Assembly (NCBI GenBank): GCA_022494885.1 | Contig: JAGVSM010000896.1 | Location: 1 to 64,000, forward strand | Direction of reading: 5' to 3' | DNA length: 64,000 nucleotides | DNA from: Micrasema longulum | Taxonomy: Eukaryota > Arthropoda > Insecta > Trichoptera > Brachycentridae | In this document: piece after piece, positions 1 through 10,915 of the stretch | How positions within the stretch are numbered: position 1 is the first letter of the stretch | Layout: each line of letters begins with the position of its first letter | Program-made: the position numbers and the translations under genes | Notes under the pieces: model-generated | What the model saw: the letters and a program-made list of their open reading frames with translations, nothing else | What the model was told of the DNA's origin: nothing | The model's database searches: none

Positions 1-143
1 AGCCCAATTACACTGGTGAATTACATCACAGAACACCCAGGCTTGAGAAAAATCACATTTTATTTTTGTGTTCTCACCGGGAATCGAACCCGGAACCTTT
101 CGTGTGTGAGTCAAGCGTCTTGACCACTACACCACGGAGGCCG
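1..143 (-). repeat. tRNA-derived SINE family A, copy 1 (cut by window start)
   Basis: On the minus strand it begins GGCCTCCGTGGTGTAGTGGT (A-box-like) and has GGTTCGATTCC-type B box, then a body with TTCTCAAGCCTGGGTG. The acceptor arms do not pair as in a tRNA gene and the body is shared with three other copies, so it is a SINE. Confidence 0.85.
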
Positions 144-199
144 CATTACACACTGTGTAACAAAACATAAGCAGAATGGTGAATGTTATAAATAAATTT

Positions 200-590
200 A
201 AATATGAATAACTCCCTAGGGAGGAAATCCAGCCAGTCTGCAAGCATTTGGACATACTCAAACATTGTTTAATTAACTACCCGGTAAAAGAAGAAGTATA
301 AAAATTGGAAAATTGGCGTTGCCTAGTGGGTGATTTGGTTCAGCCGGATGAATCTCACCCACGTGATAAAGGTTTCAGCTCTTTTACTTCACAAAAGTCA
401 ACAGATGGAATAGTTGAGAAAACGTGGATGTTCAAACATGGGCAGAATGGTGAATGTTACACAGTGTGTAAAGTGGCCACTTAAACCAGCCAATGACAGG
501 TCATTAGCCCTGTAAATGTCTAGACTTCCATATTCCCTTCTCAAAAATGTTTTCCCTCTCTGTTGAAATAAATCTAAATATAAACAATTG
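200..590 (+). repeat. Foldback repeat family F1, copy
   Basis: It contains CCTAGGGAGGAAATCCAGCC, TTGCCTAGTGGGTGA, GGTTTCAGCTCTTTTACTTC, GGCAGAATGGTGAATGTTAC and ATGACAGGTCAT. It is one of at least ten copies with the same order of blocks. Confidence 0.8.
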
Positions 591-621
591 ATCATCGTAT
601 TATATTTTGAATGTATTTCAG

Positions 622-797
622 TGGTTCTCACGATCAGACGGCCATGGTATGGGAATGGGACATACTATCCAACTCAGTGGAGTGCGTTGTGGCTTGCCGC
701 GGCCACGACAAGAGTGTGGAGTGCGTAGCCATAGCCCCCGATGCGAGTATCTTCGCCACGGGCAGCTGGGACAATACCATCAAGATCTGGAGTGCGA
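622..797 (+). CDS. WDR12: WDR12 exon (first in window): end of one blade and one full blade
   Basis: The acceptor is TATTTCAG at 614-621. The exon starts with the last base of a Ser codon, so the previous exon off the left edge should end in phase 2. It reads [13 protein letters not shown], then a complete blade from GHDKSV to [10 protein letters not shown]. The donor is GTAAGG at 798, leaving phase 1. A reading frame starting at ATG 611 is accidental, because that ATG lies in the acceptor tract. Confidence 0.9.
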
Positions 798-3700
798 GTA
801 AGGATGCATTCATTATTTACCAATAAAATGTTTTTTTTTGGTCCCTGTGCTGGAACCATATTAACAAATAATTTGTATTGTAGCATAGTCTTTTTGTAAC
901 TAAATGCAGAACTTACCATGCATTTTTGACACCCTTCTGTTTGCGTTCATTGGAAGGAATAAAGCTGCCAAAGCTGCTCACGATTTTTCGCGGAGATTTG
1001 AATAATTGACTAGTTTGTTGCAACTTTTTTGTTATTGTGTTCTAATTTTTTCTTCATTTGGCAAAAAATGGAACACAACTTATGTTAACAACAAATAGTT
1101 TAAAAAATAGCTTTTATTCATTTAATAGTTGAAAATTATTATTAAAATCAAAGAATAATAACAGTCCAGAAACCGCGAATGCACATCAAACTAAAGCCGA
1201 CAAAACTACTCATAAATGAGTAGTTTTGCGTTTTGGACATTAGTTACTCTGTAGACGTTGCTTAGTACACAACTGTCTATTTTAATTAAATTACGCTGTT
1301 TTATGTTGTTTTTAAGTGTCCAAATACTGCTGGGATTAAAAGGGAATAGGGTGGGATCACATTTTATGTGTATGTATCAAATTCACAAATAATATTTGAG
1401 AATTCGATTATTTTACCACCTGTCAGATTGTTAAATATAACAAGGCTGACATATTGTTAGTCAAATTTTGTACCCGGCTTTTTATAAATAAGCCTTAGCA
1501 TAATATTAAACTGTATTAATTTTACTAAAATACTAAATGATTATTTAATGTTTTTTTTTTTGTGGTATAACATCGCGTAACATAACACAAAATTATCTTA
1601 TATTGGTTGCTGTTTGGCAACATTACACGGCCACTTCAAGCATGCGCGCTGGTGGGGTGTTGTGCAGGGGGGGGGGCATTTGGCAGTTTTCGGACACGCG
1701 ATGTACGCAAACTTAATTCTGCGCGCCTTCTGGTATATTATAATTCTAAGATTACAATTTACCTCATTGATATTTCAGAACTACACGGTGATGATGAAAG
1801 TTCGAGCAAAAAAGCAAAAACTGAACAGGGAAAACCAAGGGTATGTTAATTTAATTGTGAATAAAATATAATGTATTAAAATATATATATAAATATAAAT
1901 AATATTTTTAAAATATAAATCATCCCATCTCAACACAGGACTTTTAGTCCCATGGAGTTGGGACTTATGTCTCAAATAATGTGCAATAAATTAATGTTTA
2001 TAAATAAATAAATAATGCCTTGATGGTTTCTTTGTTTGTAATGAATCAAGTTATGTCAACAATACTTTGAGTTTGTCCAAATTTTTGTAGACAAGGACTG
2101 GATTCAAGTCCCTGGGAGCTGTTAATATTACCATATATTACAAGAGAGATGAAAAACATTTAACAACTTCAAGCATTGCCTAGTATGTAGGTGAAATAAT
2201 TCAATTAGATGAATCTCACCCGCATAAATAAAGATTTTAGCTCTTTCACTTCAAAAACATAAGATGAAAAAACAAGAGATGAAAGAATTGAAGGAATATA
2301 GATGCTCAAATATGGGCAGAACGGTGAATGTTAAACAGTGTGTAAAGTGGCCACTGAAACCAGCCAATGACAGGCTATATTAACTTCTCTAAAATGTTCT
2401 TCATCTCCATTGTAATATGTCAAGTTATGTCGAGTAGTATTTTGTGTTTGTGAATGTATGGAGTGAGGAGTGAAGGGGGTTAAACTTCATTTTCAATTGT
2501 CCTGAAATTAGTTAGGAGTGGACAATACGAAATATCGTTTATTTAACTATTCATTCAAGATGTGTAATTTCCCAGTCGGCTTCGTGCACATTCAGCGGGC
2601 ACCGCGAGGCCGTGAGCGGGCTGCGCTGGCTGGGCGGTTCTGCGGTGCTGGCCTCCTGCTCCTGGGACCACACCGCCCGGCTGTGGGACGCGGAGCTGCA
2701 GGCGCCCACTAGAACCATCGCGGCCAGCAAGCCCTTCTTCTCCCTGGACTGGTCGCCCGGCAACGGGTTGCTAGTGACCGGCTCGGCGGACCGCGTCGTC
2801 AGGGTGTACGACCACAGACTGAATGGTGAGCCGACACTTCTCATTGCCAATCAATTATTTTATTTTTGATAAAAAAATTATATGTACAACTGCCAATTAC
2901 AATGTACATATGAATATACAAATAAACATGTAAAAAAGCACACAATAGAACATTTAGAGGTACAATATGTGGTCTTTAAAAACTATAGTAAAAGAAGACA
3001 AGTAAATGACTAATACACATTATGATACATAGTTAGAGAGGGCGAGTCTAAAACTGGTAATCCCAGCATGGAAAAGATTCACCTCACTTGATAGGCTGTC
3101 CAACAGACCAATCATCCTTCCCACAGGCATCGTCATGAGTTGGTTGACCTTTGACTGAGTTTTTGCAAACTAAACCGTATCTGGAGAGTTAATTTTTCTT
3201 GTAGTTTTTTTCACCTCTTTGAGAGCATTAATATTATAGATTTTTTTAATTTTTTACTATATTGTGAAAAAAAAAACAATGAATATGTTTTGTATGGATC
3301 AAGCCCTTATTAAAAACCATATATCGAGATAATGCCATTAAAACTTCCTTGTGTCACACTTACACGTTCTTCTGGATCATCTTCTTTCAGCACAGAGATG
3401 CCAAGGCTATCAGATTACAGAGAGCTTCTTCGGGCAGCTTTTCTCATTTAGCAATGAGCAATTTTTCTTCGTATGTGGGCACCGCCAATGAAATTTAAGT
3501 TCTCAGATGCGGGGTGCGGTGGGCAAGCTGTCACACTTGTACGCCTTGTAACTGGCAACCCTTTACATATATTGTGGTCAACCAAACAGAAAACCCATAA
3601 AGGTTGTCAATGGATTTTACCTGTCAAATCATTTGTTTGTTTTTCCTTTGTTTTCCTTTTACATTTACGAGTGTGGCCTCGCACTCGTTAGCTTCGGGAA

Positions 3701-5160
3701 GATGTGCGAAAGAAAAAAAGGTATTAAATTTTTTTAAGTGGCAGAGTACCAAAATATTATGTTAGTATTATTTACATTCAGTAAATTTTACAAATTTCAT
3801 TTGTGTGTTATATAAAAAGTTATTTCATGCATTTGTTTCGTCTTATTTATTGACAATTTTAAATTAAAAACTCAAAATGTTTTTTATTTTAGTGGACGCT
3901 CCTACCGTGACTACTCGGGGGCACTCGGGCTGGGTATCCGCAGTGCGCTGGGCACCTAACCAGGAACACCTCTTCCTTTCAGCAGGACACGATATGCTCG
4001 TCAAAATGTGGGACATAAGGAGGTCTGTACATATATATATATTGCTCTTGGCTTTAGTATAAGCTCATAAATTTTTATGTAATTTTTTATTAAATAAACA
4101 CATGCGGATTAAAAGCGAGGTGTCAGACCAATCATGACATTTGCAGTAGTGACGAGGGCAGATACGGTGAGAACAAAAAATCTGCTCAAAACGTCAGAGA
4201 TGAAAGTACTAAGAAAAAACCCTAAGGGACAGACTCTGGAATTAATTAGACGGACTTGCGATACCCGAGACAGTACAGTGGAGCGGAAGAAGGAGAACAT
4301 TCCGGAGAGATCACGTCGAGAGAGTGGACAGCTCCAGAATCCCCTATACCATGGCCCATGAAATCTCAGCTGGTCGCCGCCTGGCTGGAAGAGCATCGAA
4401 GAGATGGAAGGACAGCTGGAACTCAATGTCTCAGTAATCATCCTCTAGCAGCTAGAGTCTAGCCGATAACAAATCGACCGATCTAAACAGAGAAAAAAAA
4501 GAATATTTTAACTGACCAAAAATACCGTCGGTGTATCAGAAAGACTATAATTATTTGCAGTAAAAATAACAATAATTTCAAACTAACGGCTCTTAGTCCT
4601 TTAAAGTAAATTTAGTTAAGCAAAACTTTTTTGTTAAATATAAAGTTTACTGGGCATTGCAGTTTCACCGACGATATATGTATTTATTTTTTGTGTACGT
4701 GTAATTCATAATTTCTCTTCACATGTCATTTAATAAGACACTAATTCTTTTATGCTTTTTATTTATATAATCTTTCATAATTAGTAAATTTAGTTATTTT
4801 TTCAATTTCATAACATATATTTTTTTCGATTTACATTTTTAAATCTTCATCCTTGTGAAATCTGTGAAATCCATTTGTATTAAATAAATTAAAATGTGTT
4901 TTTATGTAACTTTTTTTTCGTACTTTTTAGAGAATTGCCTTTATTTCAAAGAAAACAAATTTCAAGTGACACTAAACTTCCCAATTACCCGGTTTTTAAA
5001 ATTCCTTTGTTTTTGTTTTAGTCCCAATGCTGCCCTCTATGAGCTGTCTGGCCACACTGACAAGGCTCTGTGCTGTGATTGGTCGGGAAAACTTCTTCTT
5101 TCCGGTGGGGCTGACAACACCCTCCGAATTTACAAATCCAAAGTGCCTTTATCGGCATAA
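622..5160 (+). CDS. WDR12: WDR12 ribosome biogenesis protein, 3' half of gene (5 exons)
   Basis: Join 622-797, 1779-1840, 2576-2825, 3893-4022, 5022-5160: all introns are GT-AG and phases match, giving 251 codons plus TAA. The product carries successive WD40 blades, with GH starts ([43 protein letters not shown]) and WD-type ends ([38 protein letters not shown]). The order, the lysine-rich linker with KKAKTEQ between blades, and the SGSHDQT and LLSGGADN motifs match animal WDR12 (yeast Ytm1). In that family the protein joins Pes1 and Bop1 in the nucleolar PeBoW complex, needed for ITS2 processing and 60S maturation. Human WDR12 is about 420 residues, so the amino-terminal NLE domain and first blades lie left of the window. 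Family assignment is from recalled homology; splice joins are read from sequence. Confidence 0.92.
1201..1228. repeat. Perfect short inverted repeat (13-bp arms, 2-bp spacer)
   Basis: CAAAACTACTCAT is followed by AA and then its exact complement ATGAGTAGTTTTG. It sits in a WDR12 intron and may be the core of a small foldback element. Confidence 0.85.
1779..1840 (+). CDS. WDR12: WDR12 exon: charged inter-blade linker
   Basis: The 62-bp exon lies between acceptor GATATTTCAG (ends 1778) and donor GTATGT (1841). It enters in phase 1 and leaves in phase 0. It encodes [20 protein letters not shown], an acidic then lysine-rich stretch. The same position in human WDR12 holds a long charged loop containing KKQKTEQ, which supports the assignment despite the small size. 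Confidence 0.85.
2064..2420 (+). repeat. Foldback repeat family F1, copy
   Basis: From TTTGAGTTTGTCCAAATTTT through GCATTGCCTAGTATGTAGGT and GGCAGAACGGTGAATGTTA to CATCTCCATTGTAATATG. It lies in the WDR12 intron before the 2576 exon. Confidence 0.8.
2576..2825 (+). CDS. WDR12: WDR12 exon: two WD40 blades
   Basis: The acceptor is TTTCCCAG ending at 2575; this upstream AG, not the one at 2594, keeps the frame from the preceding exon. The 250-bp exon reads [13 protein letters not shown], a blade ending [11 protein letters not shown], then a blade ending [11 protein letters not shown]. The donor GTGAGC at 2826 leaves phase 1. The exon is strikingly GC-rich against an AT-rich background, as are several shep exons here. 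Confidence 0.9.
3893..4022 (+). CDS. WDR12: WDR12 exon: WD40 blade
   Basis: The acceptor is TTTATTTTAG ending at 3892 and the donor is GTCTGT at 4023. The exon enters in phase 1 and leaves in phase 2. It encodes the strand containing [14 protein letters not shown] and ends [11 protein letters not shown]. Human WDR12 has SHTGWVTSVKW and NIVKLWDTR at the same point. Confidence 0.9.
4105..4480 (+). mobile_element. Non-LTR retrotransposon fragment (reverse transcriptase C-terminus) in WDR12 intron
   Basis: The frame starting near 4110 reads [18 protein letters not shown] and continues with SEMKVLRK and [10 protein letters not shown]. This matches the end of insect LINE polyproteins after the polymerase core (family pattern RPIMTYAAETRADT, TAEMRTLR). 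It stops at TGA near 4360 and has lost parts of the usual sequence. It is a truncated, decayed copy inside the last WDR12 intron, in the same orientation as the gene. Confidence 0.75.
5022..5160 (+). CDS. WDR12: WDR12 terminal exon: last blade and stop
   Basis: The acceptor TTTGTTTTAG ends at 5021. The first base completes the Ser codon split from the previous exon (AG|T). The exon encodes the final blade ([25 protein letters not shown]) and ends at TAA 5158-5160. The protein ends five residues after IYKSK, about as close to the last blade as in other WDR12 proteins. Confidence 0.92.
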
Positions 5161-5288
5161 TCAGTATTTCAATATTATTTTATTGAACCACACAACGAAG
5201 AATCTATGCTATTTGTATTTATTTTGTTAATGCCCCTTAAAAATAGCCTTAAAATCTATTAATTTCCTTGGGAAAGGGGGATTTTGTA

Positions 5289-5294
5289 AATAAA
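5289..5294 (+). terminator. Likely WDR12 polyadenylation signal
   Basis: AATAAA lies 129 bases after the stop codon, the first canonical signal downstream. It implies a short 3'UTR. Another AATAAA occurs near 5453 and could be an alternative. Confidence 0.6.
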
Positions 5295-6179
5295 TATTTG
5301 AAACAATTATACTTCAAATTATTTTAGTACGTATTTGTTAGATCGTTTTTTAGATTTTTTGCTCTATAATTTTATAGATATTGTAATGCAATGGTTAGAT
5401 GGTGCTGTCGCTGCTGTTTTAACTGTCAGACTTTACTCCGCTCTCAATGTCAAATAAAAATCAACCCCTTTTTCTTTTGTATCTTAAATGGGCTTCTGTG
5501 ATAAAAAGTAGCCACCTCAAAACAATTTAAAATTTAATTAAATCACAATTAAAGCAAAAAGTGCTCGCTTGAACATGATTTTTGTCACTTTCAGTGCATA
5601 GATATGTGTACCCTGAGGTACGTGTACCCTGAGGTTGTACCCTGAGGTACGTGTACCCTGGTAGCTATCAATGTACTTACCTCAAAACTCGAAGACACGA
5701 GTCAACATTGCATCTTCGTAAATCGCACGGGGGATTTATCTTCAACTGTACTGTCATTGTGAAAGTTTACCTTATCTTCCTACTGTAATTGCCCCCAGAC
5801 AAGTTTTAATAAATTTTATACTTACGATTTACAATTGAAATCAACCAGTTTGTGTGTTTATTTATGCTGGTGTTAACAAAGGAATATTTTGCTGTTAATT
5901 AAAAGCTGCGGGTACATTACTCCTCTATTTCAAGAACTGTCCTGGCTCTAATTTCTCTAAAGGATGGACAGTTTTCTTATGTGTACATCAGTGTATGACA
6001 CTGCTTCGGCGTTTTAAAATATAGCTTTACCTGCAAAATTAGTTAAAAAATGCTTTGTTCGGCTACAGACATAGGCAAAACCATTTTACCTGCTGAATAA
6101 AAATACACGCAATAAAACATTCAAACATAGATATTAGTCAATTATTTATAAAGTAAATAAAACAAAGTATTCATTCTGC
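5295..6179. other. Intergenic space between convergent WDR12 and shep
   Basis: This is AT-rich sequence between the two gene tails. It holds a short tandem GTACCCTGAGG array at 5609-5665 and no coding signal. Transcripts from the two genes could overlap here if either reads past its first polyadenylation site. Confidence 0.5.
5609..5665. repeat. Tandem GTACCCTGAGGTACGT array
   Basis: Four copies of GTACCCTGAGG or GTACCCTGG, separated by TACGT or T, lie in a row. Each GAGGTACGTGTACCCTG segment is partly self-complementary. Confidence 0.8.
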
Positions 6180-9100
6180 TCTTTTATTTAATTTAAAAAA
6201 TTGCTTTTTACAATGAATGTTGCAAAGGAACATTAATACTTATTAAAGTTTTGTTTTCCTTCTACCAGTTCTTGTGTTAAGCGTAATATCAACACAGATA
6301 AGAGCATCGCAAATACTGTATAACAAAATAGATACATTTTATTCCACGGGAAGCACCTTGGCCCCCTCGTATTAAACCGTAGTTTTGCCAAACCGATTTG
6401 TAACACAATGAAGCGACATTCTCTATAAAATATTCTCCTCCTAATTCAAAATTTGTTTTTTTTTACTTTTTGTTTTAGTATTTCATGGCCTCTGGGGACC
6501 CTTTTCATTAATTATATCTAATTCCTAGCTACCCTACCTAACCTAACCTCCCCTACCTAGGGCTTCTAGACTAGGCTGCCTGGTAGAACACCGCACTAAA
6601 TCATACAGTTGGACAAATACATATCTAATTAATCAATTTTGACACAGAAATTGTAAACAGGGAAGTTACATACAAAATGAAATGGAACAGAAATGAAGGT
6701 GGATAAAGGAATATTGAGTGTTCCGAGCGTAATGAACCCCGCCTGCTAATCTAACTATTCTACAAACAGTTACCCTAACAACTGCTACTGTGAAATAACT
6801 TAAGTTACTCATCTTACGATCTAGAGTAAATTTTCGATTAGTCCAGGAAACATCCCATTGGCACATTCCTGAACACAACATCTAATGTTAGAATTCACTT
6901 AACCTAACCTCCAGTTCTAATCTTAGAGCTAACTATCGTAAAGTTACGACTAAACCTTTCTTTTTGGTTTCAATCGGGAGCGGAGTGACCCGCCCTTTCT
7001 CTACGCTTCTGGAATCCTTATCACCTTGTGTCCTTATCCTAACTTAGATGAGAAATAAATCTATCCATCTCTAAAACCACGCCTCGACGCCTTCAGCTGC
7101 AAATAACATTCCCATATTTATCTCTCGGAGAGATCCAACAATTTTTTTTTGCAACATTCGACAATCACAAAGGAAAGAGAAGTATCCTCGCATCGAGCGA
7201 TTAGTCAATTATTACCAGCACCCCTGTACATCTTAATCTAAGCCTAATTAAAGTCTGTAATAGTTATCACGCCGTTTATCAAAAAAAGTCAACGTGAAAA
7301 TAAATTAATAAATTATATCGGTATCCTCCGGAGATACGGAGATACCTCGCAGTTTCTATTATACAGTAAAATTTTAACACTCGCATAAGATTCTCTCCCA
7401 ACATTGCACCAGATCTCTCGTACGGCCGATAACCGTGACGACTTGACACATTTGGATATATTTATGTGGAAAAGGCACGAGTCTAAAAACAATCGAGCCA
7501 CTCTTCAGTGAGAAAAATGAGCCTCCTTAACAACCCTCGCTTACCTTCTAAACGCATCTTTTCACAGTGACTTCATTGCCTAGTCGGCGTTCCTGCTATA
7601 ATCATCGTATTAGCTAACCACGTGCATAACGTAGCAGCTGACTATCCTAGATAATGTCCAACTGTACCGAATCTTCTATCACTCCGTATTCCGGAACACA
7701 TTCTCTCTTGGCGAGTAATGAAACTCAGTTGTCCGCAAAAAGCAAATCCTGATATTAATCGGCGCAAAATGAACATTTAACCTTAATTCAGTTCAAAAAA
7801 TAATTCTGTACACTATTGTAAATATTTTTGTCATTTGTATATATTTCACATTTGTAAAAATAAAACCTCTTTCGAAGACAGCCAAAAATGACTCGCGTCA
7901 CATTCAAAAAGTGAATGTCACAAAAATAGGGAGGGGGTTTGACATCTAAAAGGAAGACAATCTACGCACAACAGAATAAGGAAGACTGCCCTAAGTCCTA
8001 ACTAACTTATTGCTGACAGCCATCGGTTGGAAGCTATCTACTGCGGTGTAGAGCACCCCTTGCATCGGGGATCTCTGGAGCTTCGCGAGTGTTGCTCCTA
8101 GCCGTATTTTGGGAATTTTCAGATTTACAGAAAAAACAGTCTTTGACTCAAAAAATACACTTGACATATCCTTGGTTATTGATCCAATTTACATCAGTTT
8201 ACATTGGTTATTCATTCAGTGGGTGTTTGTTACGCTAATCTAAGGCGGCTATTCGCCGCTCATGACCAAAAATGTATTTAAATCTTCTAGAGGTACAAAA
8301 AACAAGTCCAAAAATGCCAGTCTTAAACAAGGCATATGGTATTATATATACCGACACTACAAAGTTGCCCGGTTAATCCGAGTGGCCAACAAAATGTTTT
8401 GTAAAATTGAAACGCAACTCACGAGTTCCTAATCTATTCAAAAGAATGATTCTCCAATATTGTGAGTGCTTTTCAGCCGATTCATTTATACTCAATATTT
8501 TGTAACAAAAATATAACATTTACAATACATTACAATTTCATATGTGAGAACTACAAATGTGCAATAAATATTTTGTTTAAGAATTGGTGTCCGGTAATGG
8601 GCACATTCAGAATATATTCTACTCATTAAATGTCCAATAGAATGCTTAAAAAGTTTTCAAAAACTACTTGGAATAGATCATAAAGTGTTATAATTATTTT
8701 GGATAGTTGTCAAATAATGAATATGAAAAGAGAAGTACGTAAAAGCAAGTATAAATATGTAGTTGGTATAATTATAGTTTTGTTGACCCTGCCATAAATT
8801 TTAAAGTAGCCCGTTTGTTCGGTACAATCTAATGAACATTACTGAGCCAATATTATTTGTCGGCAAACAGAACTGACTGGTCAAAATAAGGAGTTTATCA
8901 AAAAGGATCTAAGGTAATTTACAATTCACGAATACAAAAAATTACATTAATTTACAGATCGCAATTAGGTTCTAAATCACTTTAGTCATTTATTTGGCGG
9001 ATCATTTTAAAACTGAGCAATTATTGAGAGATTTTATACAAGACTTTTTGTTGACAATCACACCGTATAATTTACTTGGAAGATATTAATTTGTGATTTA

Positions 9101-9377
9101 TTTACTAATATAGATTCTATTGTGTTTGTATACATATGTGTAAGTATTACCTATAGACTAGGTTATGCGAGAAGAAAAAAAGAAAGACTACAATGTAAGT
9201 GCCTAGAGTTGATCGAAAGCTGAGGAATCGAGGAAAAGTTAGCGCCATGAAGGGAGTAAGAGATATTTTCCTTCTAGTAGTCCGTTGTTATTGGTCAATT
9301 GTGTATATTGATAATTTTGGAAAACACGTCTTCTTTCTTTGTCCGGGAAATGTGTGTTCATGTTGGGTGGTGGACAT
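6180..9377 (-). other. Probable long 3'UTR exon of shep
   Basis: From the acceptor above 9377 down to about 6180 the sequence has no long open frames and few recognisable repeats, unlike the surrounding introns. On the minus strand AATAAA occurs near 9096, near 8992 and at 6188-6183, which would set proximal and distal ends. Long alternative 3'UTRs are usual for neuronal RNA-binding protein genes in insects. Short TTAGG-type runs occur near 6535-6550 and 6900. Extent is inferred. Confidence 0.4.
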
Positions 9378-10787
9378 CTGAAACAGGAAATATACACTAG
9401 TTAGTTCACAAAATACGCATATCGCCAATGCTACCGTAATATGTCGTAAGACCAGTCGTCTTGCAAAATTTAACTAAGGAAAAACATTTTATTGTTATTT
9501 TTCCCATCAACTTGTTTGCCTTAGATTTTAATGAAGCCGAATGTCATAAGCCACAAAATTATTGCACGTACGTCTTAAATGAAATATTATGTTTCACTCT
9601 ATTATTATTCTTGGAATTTGTGACTTATTACAGTTGCATGGACGATATTATATATTAACCGTTCATATCCGAGTAGCACACTGGAAAGTTATTTATTTAA
9701 TAAAAACGTAAGCAAATGTTAGATTTTCTTTACTGTTATTGTTGATTGCCAACAATTTTCCTATGAAAAATATTAGATTATATATTATTATTGGAAACAT
9801 AAAAATATTACAGAAAAAATGAGATCATGACATAATATTATTATGTCATTTTGACCTCATTTTTTCATATTTCATCATAGTTCATAATAAACTTTGATTT
9901 TAATTTAATGTTAGAGATTCTAAAGCCTTTTCAACTATAGATGAAAGTTTCGGTTGTTTAAAAGAAGTAGCTGTAATAGTTATGGTTTTACAAATTAATA
10001 TGTTTTATGAAACTGTGAATAACAGTTTAGACAAGCGCTGGCAAAAAATCTAGTACAGGTAAATACTGGAACAGTTTCACAAAAAATAGTTAATCCGCTA
10101 TTTAAGAAGTAGTTTCACACTTTTGGCCATTTTGCCCATGCACTTTTAAACTGTTATTTTTAAAAATGTCGTAACTTTTTTTTCTATACATTGACAGTTT
10201 GGTTTTCTTATGAGGCTGTTACAGCGGTTTCCAAAAAATAATTCTTTCTGGTTAACTGTTTTTTTATAAAGAAAACATTAAATTTTTGTGAAACTGTTTC
10301 TGATGTGGTGGAAGAATAATTGTTTTAAAATAACGGTTTGGTTTTTGATTTTTTTACCACTTCTATTTTCAACCATCAAATCACTCTGCCAAAATAAGGA
10401 TAAATCTATCAAAAAATAGTTAGGGTTGCAGTGCTGAATTTGGTTGTCAGAGAGAACTACACACAATATTTTCAAATTAAAATTTTTACAACTTTTCTCT
10501 TTGATTCGAACATACTCGCTTTATCGGTAATGCTCCTCTGTTGGCTATAGCATTAAACATCATGTTAATTAATTTCTTAGATTTTTTCTGCAGTTCAGAT
10601 GCAAATTGAGTTTTTCTGGGTTATTGTGCATGTGTCGTTCACACTCTGCCTGAGGGCTAACGAACCCAGAAAACCCAATTTGCCGCGTGTTTTTAGAATA
10701 CAAAGTTATTTGAAGCAAAGAGCATTTAGTATATAGAGTCAGTCAAGAAAAAGTATGAGGTTAGTTGCGTTAATTGACAAACTCACC
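9377..10787 (-). other. Probable 3'UTR intron of shep
   Basis: Donor CACG|GTGAGTTT on the minus strand at 10787/10786 pairs with a strong acceptor, TTTCCTGTTTCAG, just above 9377. The intron would be about 1.4 kb and would contain the repeats at 9.8-10.5 kb. The exon junction would lie only 12 nt after the stop, too close to trigger nonsense-mediated decay by the usual rule. Inferred from splice motifs only. Confidence 0.5.
9814..9865. repeat. Imperfect hairpin, about 50 bp
   Basis: AAAAAATGAG ... TGACATAAT, ATT, ATTATGTCA ... CTCATTTTTT: two nested pairs of complementary arms around a 3-bp loop. It lies in the probable 3'UTR intron of shep. Confidence 0.7.
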
Positions 10788-10798
10788 GTGAGTCTCCC

Positions 10799-10915
10799 TT
10801 ACTTGGTTGGGTAGGGTTGATAGGCATCATCAGGAGAGGCTGCGGTAGAGTGATCGGCATCCATAGGCATCAGCACCTGCGGCCCAGCATAGCCGTACCC
10901 CGCGTGGGATATATA
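10799..10915 (-). CDS. shep: shep exon 9: C-terminus and stop
   Basis: Acceptor TTGTTCTAG precedes 10915. The exon reads [19 protein letters not shown], then [16 protein letters not shown] and TAA at 10801-10799. Fly Shep has YISPTYPYYAP and ASTAASPDEAYTQYP here. The stop overlaps a possible donor (AA|GTAAGG), and a stronger donor (CACG|GTGAGT) lies 11 bases beyond the stop, so the exon probably runs to 10788 or 10787 before a 3'UTR intron. Confidence 0.9.
   Translation of the reverse strand, partial: YISHAGYGYAGPQVLMPMDADHSTAASPDDAYQPYPTK

Noticed and set aside
76..143. A tRNA gene on the minus strand
   Set aside because: A and B boxes are present but the acceptor stem does not pair and the same head plus body recurs at 15.8, 41.4 and 63.9 kb, so it is a SINE.
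1607..1871. Overlapping open frames before and across the 1779 exon
   Set aside because: Only 1779-1840 shows WDR12-like residues and splice sites; the rest is intron read-through.
6530..6560. Interstitial telomere repeat
   Set aside because: Only two CCTAA units in a row plus a related run at 6900; too short to support a telomere-derived array.
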